Positions 28,001 to 36,800 of a stretch of DNA of 64,000 bases are shown piece by piece. The translations under genes were made by a program, and so were the position numbers. How positions within the stretch are numbered: the stretch's first letter is position 1; every line of letters starts with the position of its first letter. Source of the DNA: Telopea speciosissima (Eukaryota; Streptophyta; Magnoliopsida; Proteales; Proteaceae); assembly GCF_018873765.1 (NCBI RefSeq), contig NC_057924.1, positions 3,410,001 through 3,474,000 on the forward strand. Reading direction: 5' to 3'. Below the pieces are notes generated by a model that worked only from the letters and a program-made list of their open reading frames with translations, was not told where the DNA came from and ran no database searches.

Positions 28001-28935
28001 CTACTTAAGACTAAACTAACAGCTTAGGAATGGGTCCTACAAGATCCCTATAATAACTACTACTATTAGAAAAATTCTAAGCTAATATCTAATGGGCCCC
28101 CACTACTAATTAAATATTTATTTTCGTGCTCCCCTTTAGACCCCCCACTTTGTGGGGTTGATATTCATAAATAAAACCCAAAGAATTGAAGGCTCATACC
28201 CAATGGATATAAAATAAGATCAATTTTTGGACCAGTCCGGCATTAGGTTTGCTAAAAAAATAATGAATATTCGATGCTTACTTTAATATGGGAAGGTATA
28301 CAAGAGCATCATATTCGTTCATCTAATTGGCTAATTTATCTGATTAACATGTCTAAGTCAATGAATAAAAAAACTAGCCATTAGAGGTGAGTCAAAGGGC
28401 AATTCAAGTGTTTTTTTTTAAAGAAATTTATTTAAAGGTACTGGGTAATCCAACCTTGTGATCAGTAGATTCTAAATGCATCAGCTGATGTCCTAACTGA
28501 TTAACCACCTCTTAAGTTGTTATAATGTGTCAAGTTATTCAGTCAATAAAATCAACTGAAAATTAGTTTCTATTATTTGACACAAATATCACCCGGCACT
28601 GCTCCTTTTTTTAATCCATGGGTGTTCTATTGTACTACTGTTCATTATCAATTTTCCTTTCCAAGCTTATCTTTCTAAGAAGAACTAAGGGTGGCCTCCA
28701 GTAGTACAATGCTTGCTATGGCGGTGTGTCCAATTATCTGTTGCTCATAGGGACTGATGGGCTTTATGGATTTATTATAATCACTGTATGCTTGGGTATA
28801 CAATATTATTTTATTATTACACGTTTTTGGTAGGCCATATTTAGTAACTTGTTTTCTGAGATTCAGAAGAAAAATCTGTTTTGCAGATGGTTTTATGATG
28901 AACCGAAAGGCCTTTTCCGAGCTGTTACTGATTAG
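1009..28935 (+). CDS. PHD-finger protein with C-terminal BAH-like domain, six coding exons
   Basis: Coding exons: 1009-1443, 4663-5035, 5918-7254, 7498-7611, 7843-7997, 28887-28935. All junctions are GT-AG and phases agree (0, 1, 0, 0, 2), giving about 820 aa. Residues 1-145 form a conserved acidic/basic plant-specific N-terminus. A C4HC3 PHD finger lies at about 388-434 (CQIC, CDAC, H-x2-C, CPKC). A Ser/Asn-rich linker follows. From about 667 a BAH-like region starts at [14 protein letters not shown], runs through exons 4 and 5, and ends in exon 6 with [15 protein letters not shown]. The family resembles Arabidopsis RING/FYVE/PHD proteins such as AT1G50620 and AT3G20280 (from memory). PHD fingers usually read histone H3 tails and BAH domains bind chromatin, so a nuclear chromatin-reader role is inferred. 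Oddity: the last intron is 20,889 bases. Confidence 0.87.
1444..4662 (+). other. Intron 1 of the PHD gene (3.2 kb)
   Basis: It starts with GTAATA and ends with TTTTCTAG. The sequence is AT-rich with T-runs and no frame that looks conserved. I saw no transposon with clear ends. Joining exon 1 (ends LLLTKRK) directly to exon 2 (MEESKGFAG) keeps phase 0. Confidence 0.75.
5036..5917 (+). other. Intron 2 of the PHD gene
   Basis: The donor follows the R codon and one base at 5035. The acceptor TGTGCAG ends at 5917. The join gives [11 protein letters not shown] in frame. The long open frame that starts inside this intron at 5839 is a fortuitous extension of exon 3, not a real start. Nothing else is seen. 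Confidence 0.75.
7999..8158 (+). repeat. Intronic segment duplicated at about 10318-10460 (copy A)
   Basis: The first 150 bases of the giant intron recur about 2.3 kb downstream. Both copies share TGCTTCTTGATAG, then GCAAGCTGAGGAACATTTTG or its close variant, then TTAATTGGGG and further matches. I estimate about 80% identity. The two copies flank a block of three transposons (hAT MITE, second MITE, Y element). Confidence 0.75.
8167..9059. mobile_element. Non-autonomous hAT-type element, 893 bases, 8-base TSD
   Basis: The eight bases GTTCTTAA occur directly before (8159-8166) and after (9060-9067) the element. Its termini, CATAGTTGTCAAG and the complement of CTTGACAACTTTG, form imperfect inverted repeats. 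An 8-base TSD with short TIRs starting CA fits hAT. No transposase frame is present. The inside is AT-rich. Confidence 0.82.
9061..9300. mobile_element. MITE with internal TTTCGA-like repeats
   Basis: The ends TGGTTCTTAATCC and the complement of GAGATTTAGAACCTT are inverted repeats. Between them, variants of TTTCGACCA and GATCAGTTTCGATCG recur on both strands. The left end overlaps the target duplication of the neighbouring hAT element, so the left border is uncertain. Confidence 0.5.
9331..10265 (+). mobile_element. Solo-LTR-like element, family Y, copy 1
   Basis: It begins TAATGTAGTCCTAG, like the elements at 17926 and 24156. It shares with them the internal motif AACCACCCGGGCTTCA, a following GCAAGGTGTTGA, and GGTGACTCAAGTCACTTAAA further on. 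No coding frame is seen, which fits an LTR. The right end is unclear and no target duplication was found here. Confidence 0.6.
10318..10460 (+). repeat. Duplicated intronic segment (copy A')
   Basis: Second copy of the 7999-8158 segment, in the same orientation. It is itself bracketed by a short direct repeat: AAGAACCCACC near 10285 and AGAGAACCCACC near 10474, each followed by CTACTTTA and CAGCAG. This suggests that the duplicated block was inserted with a flanking duplication or arose by unequal repair. Confidence 0.65.
10510..10783. mobile_element. hAT-type MITE with TTTCG-rich interior
   Basis: The flanks AGTGACAG (10502-10509) and GGTGACAG (10784-10791) match at 7 of 8 bases. Ends (GGTTTAAAATC and the complement of GAATTTTTGAACTATG) are imperfect inverted repeats, followed on both sides by CGTTTCG-type motifs. 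The frames inside on both strands are products of these repeats, not genes. Confidence 0.7.
12287..12499 (+). CDS. Short internal ORF of the LTR element, unrecognised
   Basis: Seventy codons begin 19 bases after the primer-binding site. The product is charged and predicted helical, with repeated acidic and aromatic residues ([17 protein letters not shown]). Its place is where gag would start in a complete element. It could be a gag remnant or chance. I recognise no domain. Confidence 0.25.
   Translation: MTIDPEFITLLEQFAKKFQDGLLDFKSDFWDLRSDLRESTDNINRFCAKVCSVIALKGQVSGDRKGEQRK
13739..15500 (+). pseudogene. Decayed RTE-type LINE reverse transcriptase
   Basis: The translation, broken by many stops and frameshifts, shows reverse-transcriptase motifs. 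[16 protein letters not shown] lies near 14070. The catalytic FADD motif appears in LFADDIVLV at about 14718. [12 protein letters not shown] follows, then a C-terminal zone with [16 protein letters not shown]. The 3' end reads GTTGGGAAAAGGCTATG and then a GTT repeat, as in plant RTE elements. The direct repeat TTTGATTGTT(G/C)GATT on both sides is the target duplication, and it lies within the 3' LTR sequence. The LINE is therefore younger than that LTR, and dead. Confidence 0.85.
16286..16672. mobile_element. hAT-type MITE, 387 bases, perfect 8-base TSD
   Basis: GTCTGAAC occurs at 16278-16285 and again at 16673-16680, directly next to the ends CATAGTTAAAAC and the complement of ACTAGCTATG. 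Eight-base duplications and CATAG ends mark hAT. The interior is AT-rich and non-coding. Confidence 0.88.
17390..19515 (+). pseudogene. Second RTE-type LINE fragment, split by a family Y element
   Basis: The left part, to about 17925, codes for the C-terminal half of the reverse transcriptase region: [10 protein letters not shown]-like, RYLGSIINK, then [20 protein letters not shown] and [12 protein letters not shown]. The right part, 19210-19515, continues with the end of the protein ([20 protein letters not shown]) and a tail of GTTGGGATAAGGCTGAG followed by TTG repeats. Together they match the LINE at 13739 with fewer stops. The frame was collinear before the Y element entered. Confidence 0.83.
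17926..19209 (+). mobile_element. Solo-LTR-like element, family Y, copy 2, inside a LINE
   Basis: The five bases GGACG lie on both sides (17921-17925 and 19210-19214). Removing the element and one GGACG restores the LINE. The ends are TAATGTAGTCC and ATCTGCACCA. The shared Y motifs (ACCACCCGGGCTTCA, GACTCAAGTCACTTAAATTG) are present. A 5-base TSD, no TIR and no coding fit a solo LTR. The 3' part (TAGGTCCATAAAAGTG to TATCTGCA) recurs at 26.65 and 26.9 kb. Confidence 0.78.
19702..20410 (+). mobile_element. Family X LTR-like copy 1 (partial)
   Basis: It begins TGATGTAGATCGAAG and shares the layout of the X copies at 22486 and 56369: a middle part with GTGAGA...GGGTGAGAG and a later part with ATCGATCC. 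No coding frame is visible. Borders are approximate and no target duplication was found. Confidence 0.45.
20858..22166. mobile_element. Non-autonomous PIF/Harbinger element, 1.3 kb
   Basis: The three bases TAA flank both ends (20855-20857 and 22167-22169). The termini GGCCCTGTTTGA and the complement of TCAAACAAGGCC are inverted repeats, the known Tourist/Harbinger pattern. Inverted similarity continues inward (CCGCTGATTC against GAATCAGCGG). The reading frames inside are on the minus strand and look like chance frames. No DDE transposase motif is seen. Confidence 0.85.
22486..23800 (+). mobile_element. Family X LTR-like copy 2, carrying a Mutator MITE
   Basis: It begins TGATGTAGATCAC. It shares TTGGTTCGATGGAGCA near the start and ATCGATCCTA, TGTAG and GGTTCTnA near the end with copy 3 at 56369. 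The body is interrupted by a 150-base GC-rich MITE at 23314-23465. No genes are seen in it. Confidence 0.6.
23314..23465. mobile_element. GC-rich Mutator-type MITE
   Basis: GAGATACCT stands directly before (23305-23313) and after (23466-23474). The match extends to 11 bases if the next and previous bases are counted. The ends GATCCTCTACGGCCGGGCAG are perfect inverted repeats. A 9-base TSD marks Mutator. Its GC content is far above the surrounding sequence. A related MITE lies at 46237. Confidence 0.85.
24156..25350 (+). mobile_element. Solo-LTR-like element, family Y, copy 3
   Basis: AGACT flanks it exactly (24151-24155 and 25351-25355). It begins TTAATGTAGTTCC and ends GGATCTGCATC, and shares the family layout of copies 1 and 2. 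No coding frame is present. A 5-base TSD without TIRs fits a solo LTR. Confidence 0.75.
26013..26318 (-). mobile_element. 5'-truncated L1-type LINE
   Basis: A 16-base direct repeat, TCTCACAGCAAATCTT, lies at about 25997-26012 and 26319-26334. On the minus strand the element encodes the C-terminal reverse-transcriptase-associated region ([20 protein letters not shown]), typical of plant L1. It ends in a short poly-A (T-run at 26011-26019). It is a dead insertion. Confidence 0.85.
26350..27060 (+). repeat. Remnants of LTR 3' ends related to family Y
   Basis: Two stretches, about 26630-26770 and 26880-27030, repeat the order seen at 19075-19206. Each has a TAGGCCC-like motif, then GACCAAAGG or GATCAAAGG, then AAGACTTATTTCC or a variant, and ends TTATCTGCA. 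They are probably ends of broken LTRs. Nothing coding is seen. Confidence 0.55.
27061..28886. other. Intron stretch with no recognisable feature
   Basis: AT-rich sequence with a short GAACAGTAC repeat near 27810-27840 that echoes a motif in the X copy at 19773. There is no supported gene and no element with clear ends. The frames on the minus strand at 27.6-27.98 kb are three overlapping frames of the same bases, so none is convincing. Confidence 0.5.
28887..28935 (+). CDS. Stranded terminal coding exon of the PHD/BAH gene
   Basis: After a pyrimidine-rich tract and TTGCAG, the base at 28887 completes the split AA|A lysine codon left by the donor at 7998. The frame then reads [15 protein letters not shown] and stops at 28933-28935. 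This is a sensible end for the BAH-like domain, which otherwise breaks off at PVFLC. Without this exon, read-through at 7998 adds an unrelated hydrophobic tail. Phase, splice consensus and domain sense all agree. RNA evidence is not visible here. Confidence 0.82.
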
Positions 28936-30660
28936 GTCAAGTCATTGATTTTGGAGCACTAGAATTTCAGTTGCTTTATCTGGTATGTTTTCTTTGTTAT
29001 TGTACTGTTATTTCATCTCTGTTGATTTTATTTATTTATTTATTGTTTCTATTACACAATATGAGACTATCTCATCATTCTGTGGTTGGGTTTGCGAACA
29101 AATGATTAACCATTGAATGGTCCATTTGTTTCATATGGTACAATTTTAGAGGAGAGCACCTATTCTCTAGGTTGCATATCAGCCTGATTAGGATAAGCAA
29201 CAGATGCAGTTTTCTTAAAATCTGTGAGTCAACTAGGGGATTGGTCAATCCACTTGGGATCAACATCTCACCCAGTTGCCACAGGCCTTCACTTCTGGGC
29301 TGCTTTTCTGACTTGGCAAATCAACGGTGTGGATCAGAAAAATTGACTGCTCCACTCAGAAGATTGCCGGAGTTCACTTGGTATAATGGATAAAGCTGCA
29401 AAAATGGGCATACCCCTCCCCCCCCCAAACTGGCAAATGGCTGCAGCTTCTCTCACTAACCAACAATAATTGTGTAACAAATTCAAATAACTTACTAAAT
29501 ATGGTAATTAATTTTGAATTTTGTTTTCAAATTCTTAAGAAAACTTGACAGGTCTAGGGAATCTATTTGAAAATTTCAATAATGGTATTTAAGATTTTTC
29601 AAGCTAGTTACACAATCATAGAGAGAAAAGAGTCAATTTCCTTTGTTAAACTAATTTCACTTCCCTTCATTTCCCTTACTTGTAACCAGAAGGAGTCTTC
29701 ATGAAATGACTCTCTCACTCTGGTCTCTCTCTCTCTCACTACTCTGGTTTCTCTCTTCCCTGCAATTCTTTCGGTCTCACTCTCCCCTCCTGCAATCTCT
29801 CTTTTGTCTTTGTTTGGAGAAAATCTTAAGAGACCAAGAATCCCTTGTTTGAGCTTTGAGCAGTTGAAGGACAACCAGAAGCAACTCCATATATGAGCAA
29901 TACATGCCTGCTGCGCTGCGCAAGCCAAATTGAAGGCCACAATGAAGTGTCCATAACTTCTCGGATCCAAGTTTGTGTTCATTCTGAAAAGTCAGATCTG
30001 AGCAGTGTGGCAATGACCTCTTTCTCTTATATCTCATCTTGGTAAAAACCATCAGAGATGAGATGGGATGAGAAACCCACCAACATAACTCAAAATCCAG
30101 AGGTTACAGAAAACCTATGATCTGGGTGAAACCCCTCTCTCTCTCTCTTTGATCTCATCTTAAGAATAAACCCTGATGCCCCCTGCCAGATCCATTTTTC
30201 TAGGTAATCATTAAAACTTACCATTTTGGTATTGACTTGGCGATCTATTCGGTTGCAGTGCTGATCCACTTGGTTCAGCTGGACACTGCTGAGTTTTAGA
30301 ACTCTGATCAGATGACTACAATAATCAATTTGGTTGATATTAGGGCATATAACTGTAGCCTGATGTCTCATGTCCTGAATCATGATTAAGCATAAATAAA
30401 CCACTAAATGAAGTTGAATATGCAATTCTTGCATGTTGTGTACATCAAATAAGCCTGTGAGTTTTTATTTCCAATTACTTCGCTGTTTATATATTTTATA
30501 ACTACTGTCTTGTACATTTTTATTTTTCTTCTCTTGCCCTTAGCCTTCTGATTTTATCAGGTTAACAGCGCAGATGGGGATTTCATGGACTTTCTGTCAT
30601 TTGATGAGAAGGGCATGTGCATGGTCACATCTTGTACAGTATGTAGCTTTTGACAAGGTT
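28936..30660 (+). other. Probable 3' UTR of the PHD gene, possibly spliced
   Basis: No conserved frame follows the stop at 28935. A good donor (GTATGT) lies at 28983 and a possible acceptor (TTTTATCAG) just before 30561, so the 3' UTR may contain an intron. The sequence after 30561 is less AT-rich than its surroundings but codes for nothing I recognise. A MITE sits inside this stretch at 29465-29622. The rest holds scattered spurious frames. Confidence 0.3.
29465..29622. mobile_element. AT-rich MITE
   Basis: The ends AATTGTGTAAC and the complement of AGTTACACAATCA form inverted repeats about 158 bases apart. The interior is AT-rich. A related element lies at 45782. No target duplication was confirmed. 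Confidence 0.5.
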
Positions 30661-31109
30661 GTATCCTTCTCGATAATTTTGTAATTGTAGTCCCATTTTT
30701 TTTAATCTTATGGTTCCTTTGGCCTTTTGTATTTACAATATCCCCAGTTATAGTGTTTGGAAGGAAGTCTGGCCATGCAGCATTAAAATTCTTTGATACT
30801 AAATCTTGGTTTTCTGTAATTTGCTTCTCTATGGCCAATCTCCGAGGTTTCAAATGACTGAAACTTTGGAGTATCGGGTCTCTGGCCTCAAAAGGAATGT
30901 CTGGAAATTCCATAGGTAATTGATTTTGTCCGGATAAAAGCAATTAACATCCATCACTGGAAGAAACACTTTATTCAAGTGAAAATAGAAGATATTATTT
31001 GACTACAACCTGAATGGTTTGATATGAACCAGATCGGTTGGTTGCCCAGCCAGTCCTGTGGCTTCCCAGTGTCAAACCTAGGGCTGTGTTTAAACTTCAA
31101 ACCCAGGCA

Positions 31110-31366
31110 ATTTGAGGCTGTGTTTGGTATGCATTCTAGATTGTTTTTCCATCTCTCAGATGAAAAAATCTGGTTGTTTTTATTGTCTGAGAATGCAAAA
31201 TCGACTTAGAATGCATACCAAACACAACCATATGTTGTGTTTGCCATGCATTCTCAGAATAGGTTCTGGTTCTAGAATGCATTCTGCAATCTGATTCTTC
31301 ACTATTTTCTCACTTTAGAATGCATTCTATACTCAGAATCTATTTCGAGAATGCTACCAAACAAAC
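31110..31366. mobile_element. Two adjacent MITE units with GTTTGGTA ends
   Basis: Unit 1 (about 31110-31230) reads GTGTTTGGTATGCATTCT at one end and its complement, AGAATGCATACCAAACAC, at the other. Unit 2 (about 31232-31366) starts GTTGTGTTTGCCATGCATTC and ends GAATGCTACCAAACAAAC. The core ATGCATTCT repeats throughout. The arrangement looks like a tandem dimer of one MITE. Confidence 0.65.
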
Positions 31367-31657
31367 TAAAATGCGCTGAGTTGGCTTCCAAGAGTGTATT
31401 TTGAACACCTCCCACTCCCAAAAAGACTTGCGAGTTTTACAGTGGAAACTAGTCGATATTCTATTTAAAATCTTTTTTCCTGCTAAATGAGAAAATTTAT
31501 TGACTTCTAAACATGGTACAGCAAAATTGGGGTGCAAGTGGGTTGGGCTTAGTTTGGGAAATTGATAGATTTTGAACCAAACTGAGCCTCAGCTCGTCTT
31601 GTCCTGGTGTTCTTTGGTTCAATGTTGTACCTGGATTTTTGGCTAATTTGCACCCAA

Positions 31658-31888
31658 GGTTATAGGTATCGCCTTATCGACATCGGTGTCCATATCAATT
31701 TCATTTTCCCGATTGGCTGGAATCAGTCTGTAGCTGGCTGTGTCGGGTGTAATTTCAAAAACCCACTTTTTAGACGATACATATGACCGTATCTGTATCA
31801 TATTAATATTGGATTCTGGTGGTACCTATGTGATACCAATACTTCATATAAAAGAAAAATGGATACCGATACTTAAACTCCTTGTCAA
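31658..31888. mobile_element. MITE with GTATCG-type repeats
   Basis: The left end CAAGGTTATAGGTATCG and the complement of the right end (CGATACTTAAACTCCTTG) are imperfect inverted repeats. Inside, variants of GATACCGATAC and ATCGG recur. A similar element begins at 63913. No TSD was recognised. Confidence 0.5.
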
Positions 31889-32109
31889 CTTGCTCACAAA
31901 ATGTGAGAGGTTGGGGATGGGATGGGATCGGTTGAATGGCCTGAGCTGAATTTGGGTTTCTGGTTTGGATTGAAAATGTTAAGCATTAAATTTCGCAACT
32001 AGACCAGCCATAGGGTTGGGTTAATGTAGTCCTAAAATTTGAGAGCTAAGTTTTAGAATTTTTTTTCTTCTTCAGAATATGGCTGAAGAATTTTCAATTA
32101 ACGTAATAA

Positions 32110-32340
32110 TTTTTTTGAGAAAGGGTTATCTGAACCTAAGGAGTTTCGTATTCCTACTCATGTAGATATTTTGGGAGAGGCTTCTCTAAAAACGAGCAGG
32201 ATAAGGGAGCACAACAATGGATTGTGGCAAAATGGTAGTGATCATAGAAGAGTAGCAAGGTCATTTCATGTGAGGAGAGAGATAAACACAGAGGTGTTAG
32301 TGTACCTTGTCCTAGTGGTTCAGAGATCAATTTCCCATAT
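32110..32340 (+). repeat. Dispersed repeat shared with 63400-63590
   Basis: The stretch containing AGGGAGCACAACAATG and TCATTTCATGTGAGGAGAG recurs near 63460-63540 as AGGAGCACACCAATG and the same TCATTTCATGTGAGGAGAG, in the same order and spacing. Its class is unknown. No ends are evident. Confidence 0.6.
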
Positions 32341-32899
32341 ATTTTTATTCATTTTTCATGGGGAGAAAAATATTATATAAAAAAATCCTTATATAAGTAA
32401 GCGTAGGAAACATCTTGGGTTTAAAAAAACTTTTCCATAATTTTTTAAGTAGATAGTAAAATTTAATTATCTTTACTAGGACTAGGTTTTCTTTCAGCCA
32501 TGGTGAAAGAGAAAATTTCTTCATTGAAGATGTTTATTGCGCTTGAATGGGTGTTAGGAACGGTGAATGACTTTGGACCTCTAACAAATAGGGAGAGTAA
32601 TAATGATGGTAGATCCTCTTATTTTATTTTCACCTAGGTAAAGATAAATTTTCGCATCTTCAAAATGTTGATCATTTAGTTACATAATTATTCTTGGTTA
32701 TGATTATGTAATTTTCCATTTTTGTTTTTATTATAATTTTCCTTCACTTTACTTCTAACAGAATTGAACTTAGTTTAAATTCCTTAAATATTCTCTAACT
32801 TCAGCAATAACTTATAATAATTGGAAAATTTTGAAAAAAAAAGAAGCAATAAGAATGCATTATGAGTCTGTAATGTTTTTAGCTACCTAGGATGCATTC

Positions 32900-33270
32900 C
32901 ACGAAATAGGGGTATCAAACTATTGGTTCGGTCTGGTTTCAATTGAGGTGAACTAGTGTTCCAGTTGAATTGGGCCAAATTTATGCTGGACCAATAAGGG
33001 AAGACTCAGTCTCAGTTATCGGGTTTTTATCGGTTTAAATTGGGTTTGCTCTGACTAAGTTTCGATTTATGTATATGTATAAAAAGTTATGGTAAAAAAT
33101 GATTTTTGTTTTTTTGTTTTCTGGTTTTCATTTTTTTTTAATTATCAGCTTTGGTCCGTTTTTAATCGATCCAGTGTGGTTCAATTTTCAGCCGATTTCA
33201 TAAAATCTCAGGAAGCCGATTCGATAGGCAACCAGTTTGGGTTTGTTCACCCGGGTTCGATCTGTTTGAC
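32900..33270. repeat. Degenerate GGTTCGGT/GGTTTAAAT-rich repeat
   Basis: It opens with GGGGTATCAAACTATTGG and is rich in variants of GGTTC, CGGTTT and GTTCGATCTG up to TTTGACCC. The inverted relation of GGTATCAAA and TTTGACCC suggests a MITE. It ends directly before the promoter CT tract of TFIIF alpha. Confidence 0.4.
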
Positions 33271-33289
33271 CCAATTCTACATATCCGTT

Positions 33290-33323
33290 GTCCCCTCTCT
33301 CTCTCTCTCTCTCGTGCCACGTG
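33290..33323 (+). promoter_or_regulatory. CT tract and G-box upstream of TFIIF alpha
   Basis: A CT microsatellite is followed at once by GCCACGTGG, a canonical G-box core (CACGTG at 33318-33323), which bZIP and bHLH factors bind in plants. It lies about 510 bases before the ATG, a plausible core-promoter position. A probable leader intron follows at about 33657-33815 (AAG-GTACCT to TTTCTAG). No TATA box is clear. Confidence 0.45.
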
Positions 33324-33835
33324 GTAGGACCTTTTAAGGAAGCTGCCTACGTGTTAAGGGCGCGAAGTACTTTCAGTCCCGAATTAACAGAATTCCGGCA
33401 TTCCATTCAAAGACTCCATCCAGAGATCACCAGATGCGATGCCGGTCACAAAGTAGAGAAACGGTAGCAATGGGAGCCACCATTAGCAACAGCATCTTCC
33501 CTTGCATTCAATTCAACGCTAAGTCTTAAAAACCGCTCTCTCTCACACAAATCTTGAACGAAGACTCGCTCAAAAATTATTGAAATCGAAACCTACTCTT
33601 CTGCTTCAGACCGTGATATGCTGGGTTAGGGTTTTTTTCTTCTTCTTGTTACTAAGGTACCTTTTATTTTGTTGAATGGTTTTACGTACATTCATTGCGT
33701 TTGTTGAATTCGGCAATTTATTCTGAGCCATAACTCTTTCAGTTCCAGGCTCTAGTTTGAATTCATCGACTCTCCTAATTCATATTTTGGTTTTATCTTC
33801 ATTCTTGATTTCTAGGGTTTTCTACTGGAATAGAG

Positions 33836-36800
33836 ATGTCGTTTGATCTTCTTTTGAAGCCGTCATGCAGCGGTTGTGGTTCAACGACTGATCTTTATGG
33901 GAGTAATTGTAAGCACATGACTCTCTGCTTGGCCTGTGGAAAAACAATGGCGGAGAATCGTGGGAAATGTGTCGATTGTGGCGTAACAGTGACACGATTA
34001 ATTCGGGTATGTTGTCATTGCTCCCCCTATCTATTCTCTTTTTGTCTCGTTCAATGTAAGTGTGTTTACTTGAATTAATTTGCTCCTTTTTGGGTTTTGT
34101 ACCTGTTATCTCCTCGGTTTTCCAATTTTTGTTGTACTTTGGGACAGCTAACCTAAATTTCTCCTTCCCCCCTCACCTTGTCTTTCCTCACTCTGCTTTG
34201 ATGTAACATTCCTCCTTCCCAACTTAAGTTTTTTCAAACTAGAACTAGGCAAATTATGTGAGTCAGGAATTCCCCGCCACGAAACTGATATATGTTCGTC
34301 GGTTTTATCCTTAATTTGTTTCCTGCTGCCACTTGATCTATTATATATAAAAAATTCTATATACTAAACTTTAGCCATTCCTTTTCTTTAAGAATGTTTC
34401 CAAAAAATTATTGTCTGTCAATTCAATTATAAAACTTCCCATTCCTAATAGTCGAAGTGATTATTAATTGGTTCATTTGGTTTGGCACCGTTGTGCCACA
34501 TAGTCCACCAAATTTCAATTTTATACCGTTCAAGTTTCTCATTTTTTCTGGGTTTAAAAATCCATGCCCAAAGTCAGAGTAGGTTGGAAGTTAACTATGT
34601 ATATTCTTTTTCTGATTGGAAACAAATATTTATTAGAAGTGAGTTGAAGGATACTTGATCTATACGAACTGAAAAAATGAGTAATCCCTCTGATAAAGAG
34701 CAAAGAGCAAAAGAGACCAGAGAAATAATTATAATCCTGCAGCTCCAAAAAATCCTAAATCAAAATCACTTAGAATCAGTAATGCCCCAATTTGACACAC
34801 ACATGTTCTTGTTTGCCTACATGAAATTTTTAGATTTGGGTCTGTTAAATTATTCTAATTAATTACTCCAATCCTTCCGTCTTTATAAATCAACTATTTC
34901 ACCATTTGGATTTTTTTTAAGCTCAAAGCTGTGTCATTTCTTATGCAGGAGTATAATGTTCGAGCTAGTTCTGCAAGTGATAAAAATTACTTCATAGGTA
35001 GATTTGTCTCTGGGGTTCCCAATTTTTCAAAGAAGAAAAATGCCGAGAAATGGTCTTTCCAAAAAGAAGGACTTCAAGGACGCCAAGTTACAGATGCTTT
35101 GCGGGTATTTATTTGCATTAGTTGCTAATGATTGTGTTGAACAGACTTTTGGACATAACAAACATTTACGGTTCTGCTGGCATTTCCCACGGTTGGATGA
35201 ACATTTTCATCCTTTGTGTCTGAAAACACATGGTAGGCAATATGAAATTTTAGAACTTTGCAGCTCCATGGAACATTTTCTCGGGTTGCTCATAAAGTAC
35301 ACGATGTTATCATTTGATACGTGGGAGGATGCAATAGTACATTTTTTTCCAGCATTAAATTTGTTTATTCAACTCTAATGTAGAGCCAGCCACTATTCTG
35401 TATAGCTTGCCAGATGTGATTGTGTTTGGCTTTTCTTAGTTTCTTACAATATTCTATGCTAACTAGCGTAAAGAAGCCATGATGGCTCATGTCTTACCAG
35501 CTGATATTACATCTATCTATTTCCTGTATCACTCTTTGGTTTCAACATTTGTTATGCATCGCACAGGAGAAGTACAAGAATAAACCTTGGCTTTTGGAGG
35601 ATGAGACTGGCCAATTTCAGTATCATGGTCAGCTTGAGGGTGCACAATCTGCAACATATTATCTGCTCATGTTGCAAGGAAAGGAGTTCGTTGCTATTCC
35701 TGCTGGTTCTTGGTATGCATAACCACTCTGCATTTCCATTTTATGATTGAGTGAACATTATAGTGTGTTATTGTCTTTCCACAGTCTTTGTCTGGGAAAG
35801 ATTGGGTCTCCGATGCAGATTGAATTTATGCTCATGTCTTTGTGGAATTCTATTCTCTGAATTCTAACATATCGTCGATGATTTAATGATCCAATTTTAA
35901 TCTTAATGTGATAATGCTCAGCTACAGTAGTAATGGCTATTTGATATTTGATCCTTAGGTACAACTTTAACAAAGTTGCTCAATACAAACAACTTACCTT
36001 GGAAGAAGCTGAAGAGAAGATGAAAAATAGGAGGAAAACTGCAGATGGATACCAAAGGTGGATGATGAAAGCAGCAAACAATGGACCTGCTGCCTTTGGT
36101 GAAGGGGAAAAATCTGATGACAAGGAAGGTGGTGGGGCTACTGGACGGGGGCGTAGGAAAGCATCTGGTGAGGAGGATGAAGGAAATGTCTCGGACAAGG
36201 GAGAGGAGGATGAGGAAGAAGAGGAGGCTAGGAAAAATAGACTTGGACTAAGCAAAAAAGGTGGTGATGATGATGAAGAAGGTCCTAGAGGAGGTGATCT
36301 TGATTTGGATGATGATGATATTGAGAAGGGTAAGACTTGCCCCCCTTTTTTTTTTGGGTCTGATACTTCTTAATAAATCAGTTAAGCCTATTGTCTTAAA
36401 TTCATAAAAAAAAAAAGCAAAGCAAAGAAATGGTTCTGCTTACTGTCTTAGATTCGTGGGTGGGGTGAATAAAAATGAAAAAGGGTTAGGCTAGAACATG
36501 TTCGGTCCCATAATGGTAAGTTTGTGCATATTTATTTTCTCTAAATGCATTTTGTGTAATGAAATCCTGTTGGTCATTGTTCACTATTTTGTCAACTCTA
36601 ATCCCAGCATGTCTTTTATCTGTTCTTCTCCCAAAGTCATATAGGGTTATTCACTTACTTTATATCTACTCCAATCTGAATCATTTCACTCTCTCCTTAT
36701 GGTGCATTCAGATGTCTTTATTGCACATGTCCATGCTAATTCAAATGGCTCTCTCAACTTGTAATGTATTGTAGCTACTTCCAGATAACCTCTAATATGT

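Larger units (their letters stand above)
7998..28886 (+). other. Giant terminal intron (20,889 bases) filled with nested transposons
   Basis: The donor GTATGT at 7998 and acceptor TTTTGCAG ending at 28886 join in phase. Inside are at least a dozen transposon insertions, listed separately: hAT-type MITEs, family X and Y LTR-like copies, a non-autonomous LTR retrotransposon, two RTE LINEs, a PIF/Harbinger element, a Mutator MITE and a truncated L1. The longest stretches without an assigned element are 25.35-25.99, 26.34-28.88 and 20.4-20.86 kb. These hold degraded repeat-like sequence and no recognisable gene. Confidence 0.8.

Noticed and set aside
29608-30434. Minus-strand ORFs downstream of the PHD gene
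   Set aside because: Arg/Glu repeats arise from a CT microsatellite. There are no splice partners or domains.
35980-36255. Minus-strand Ser/Pro-rich ORF
   Set aside because: It is the antisense shadow of the acidic TFIIF alpha exon 4.
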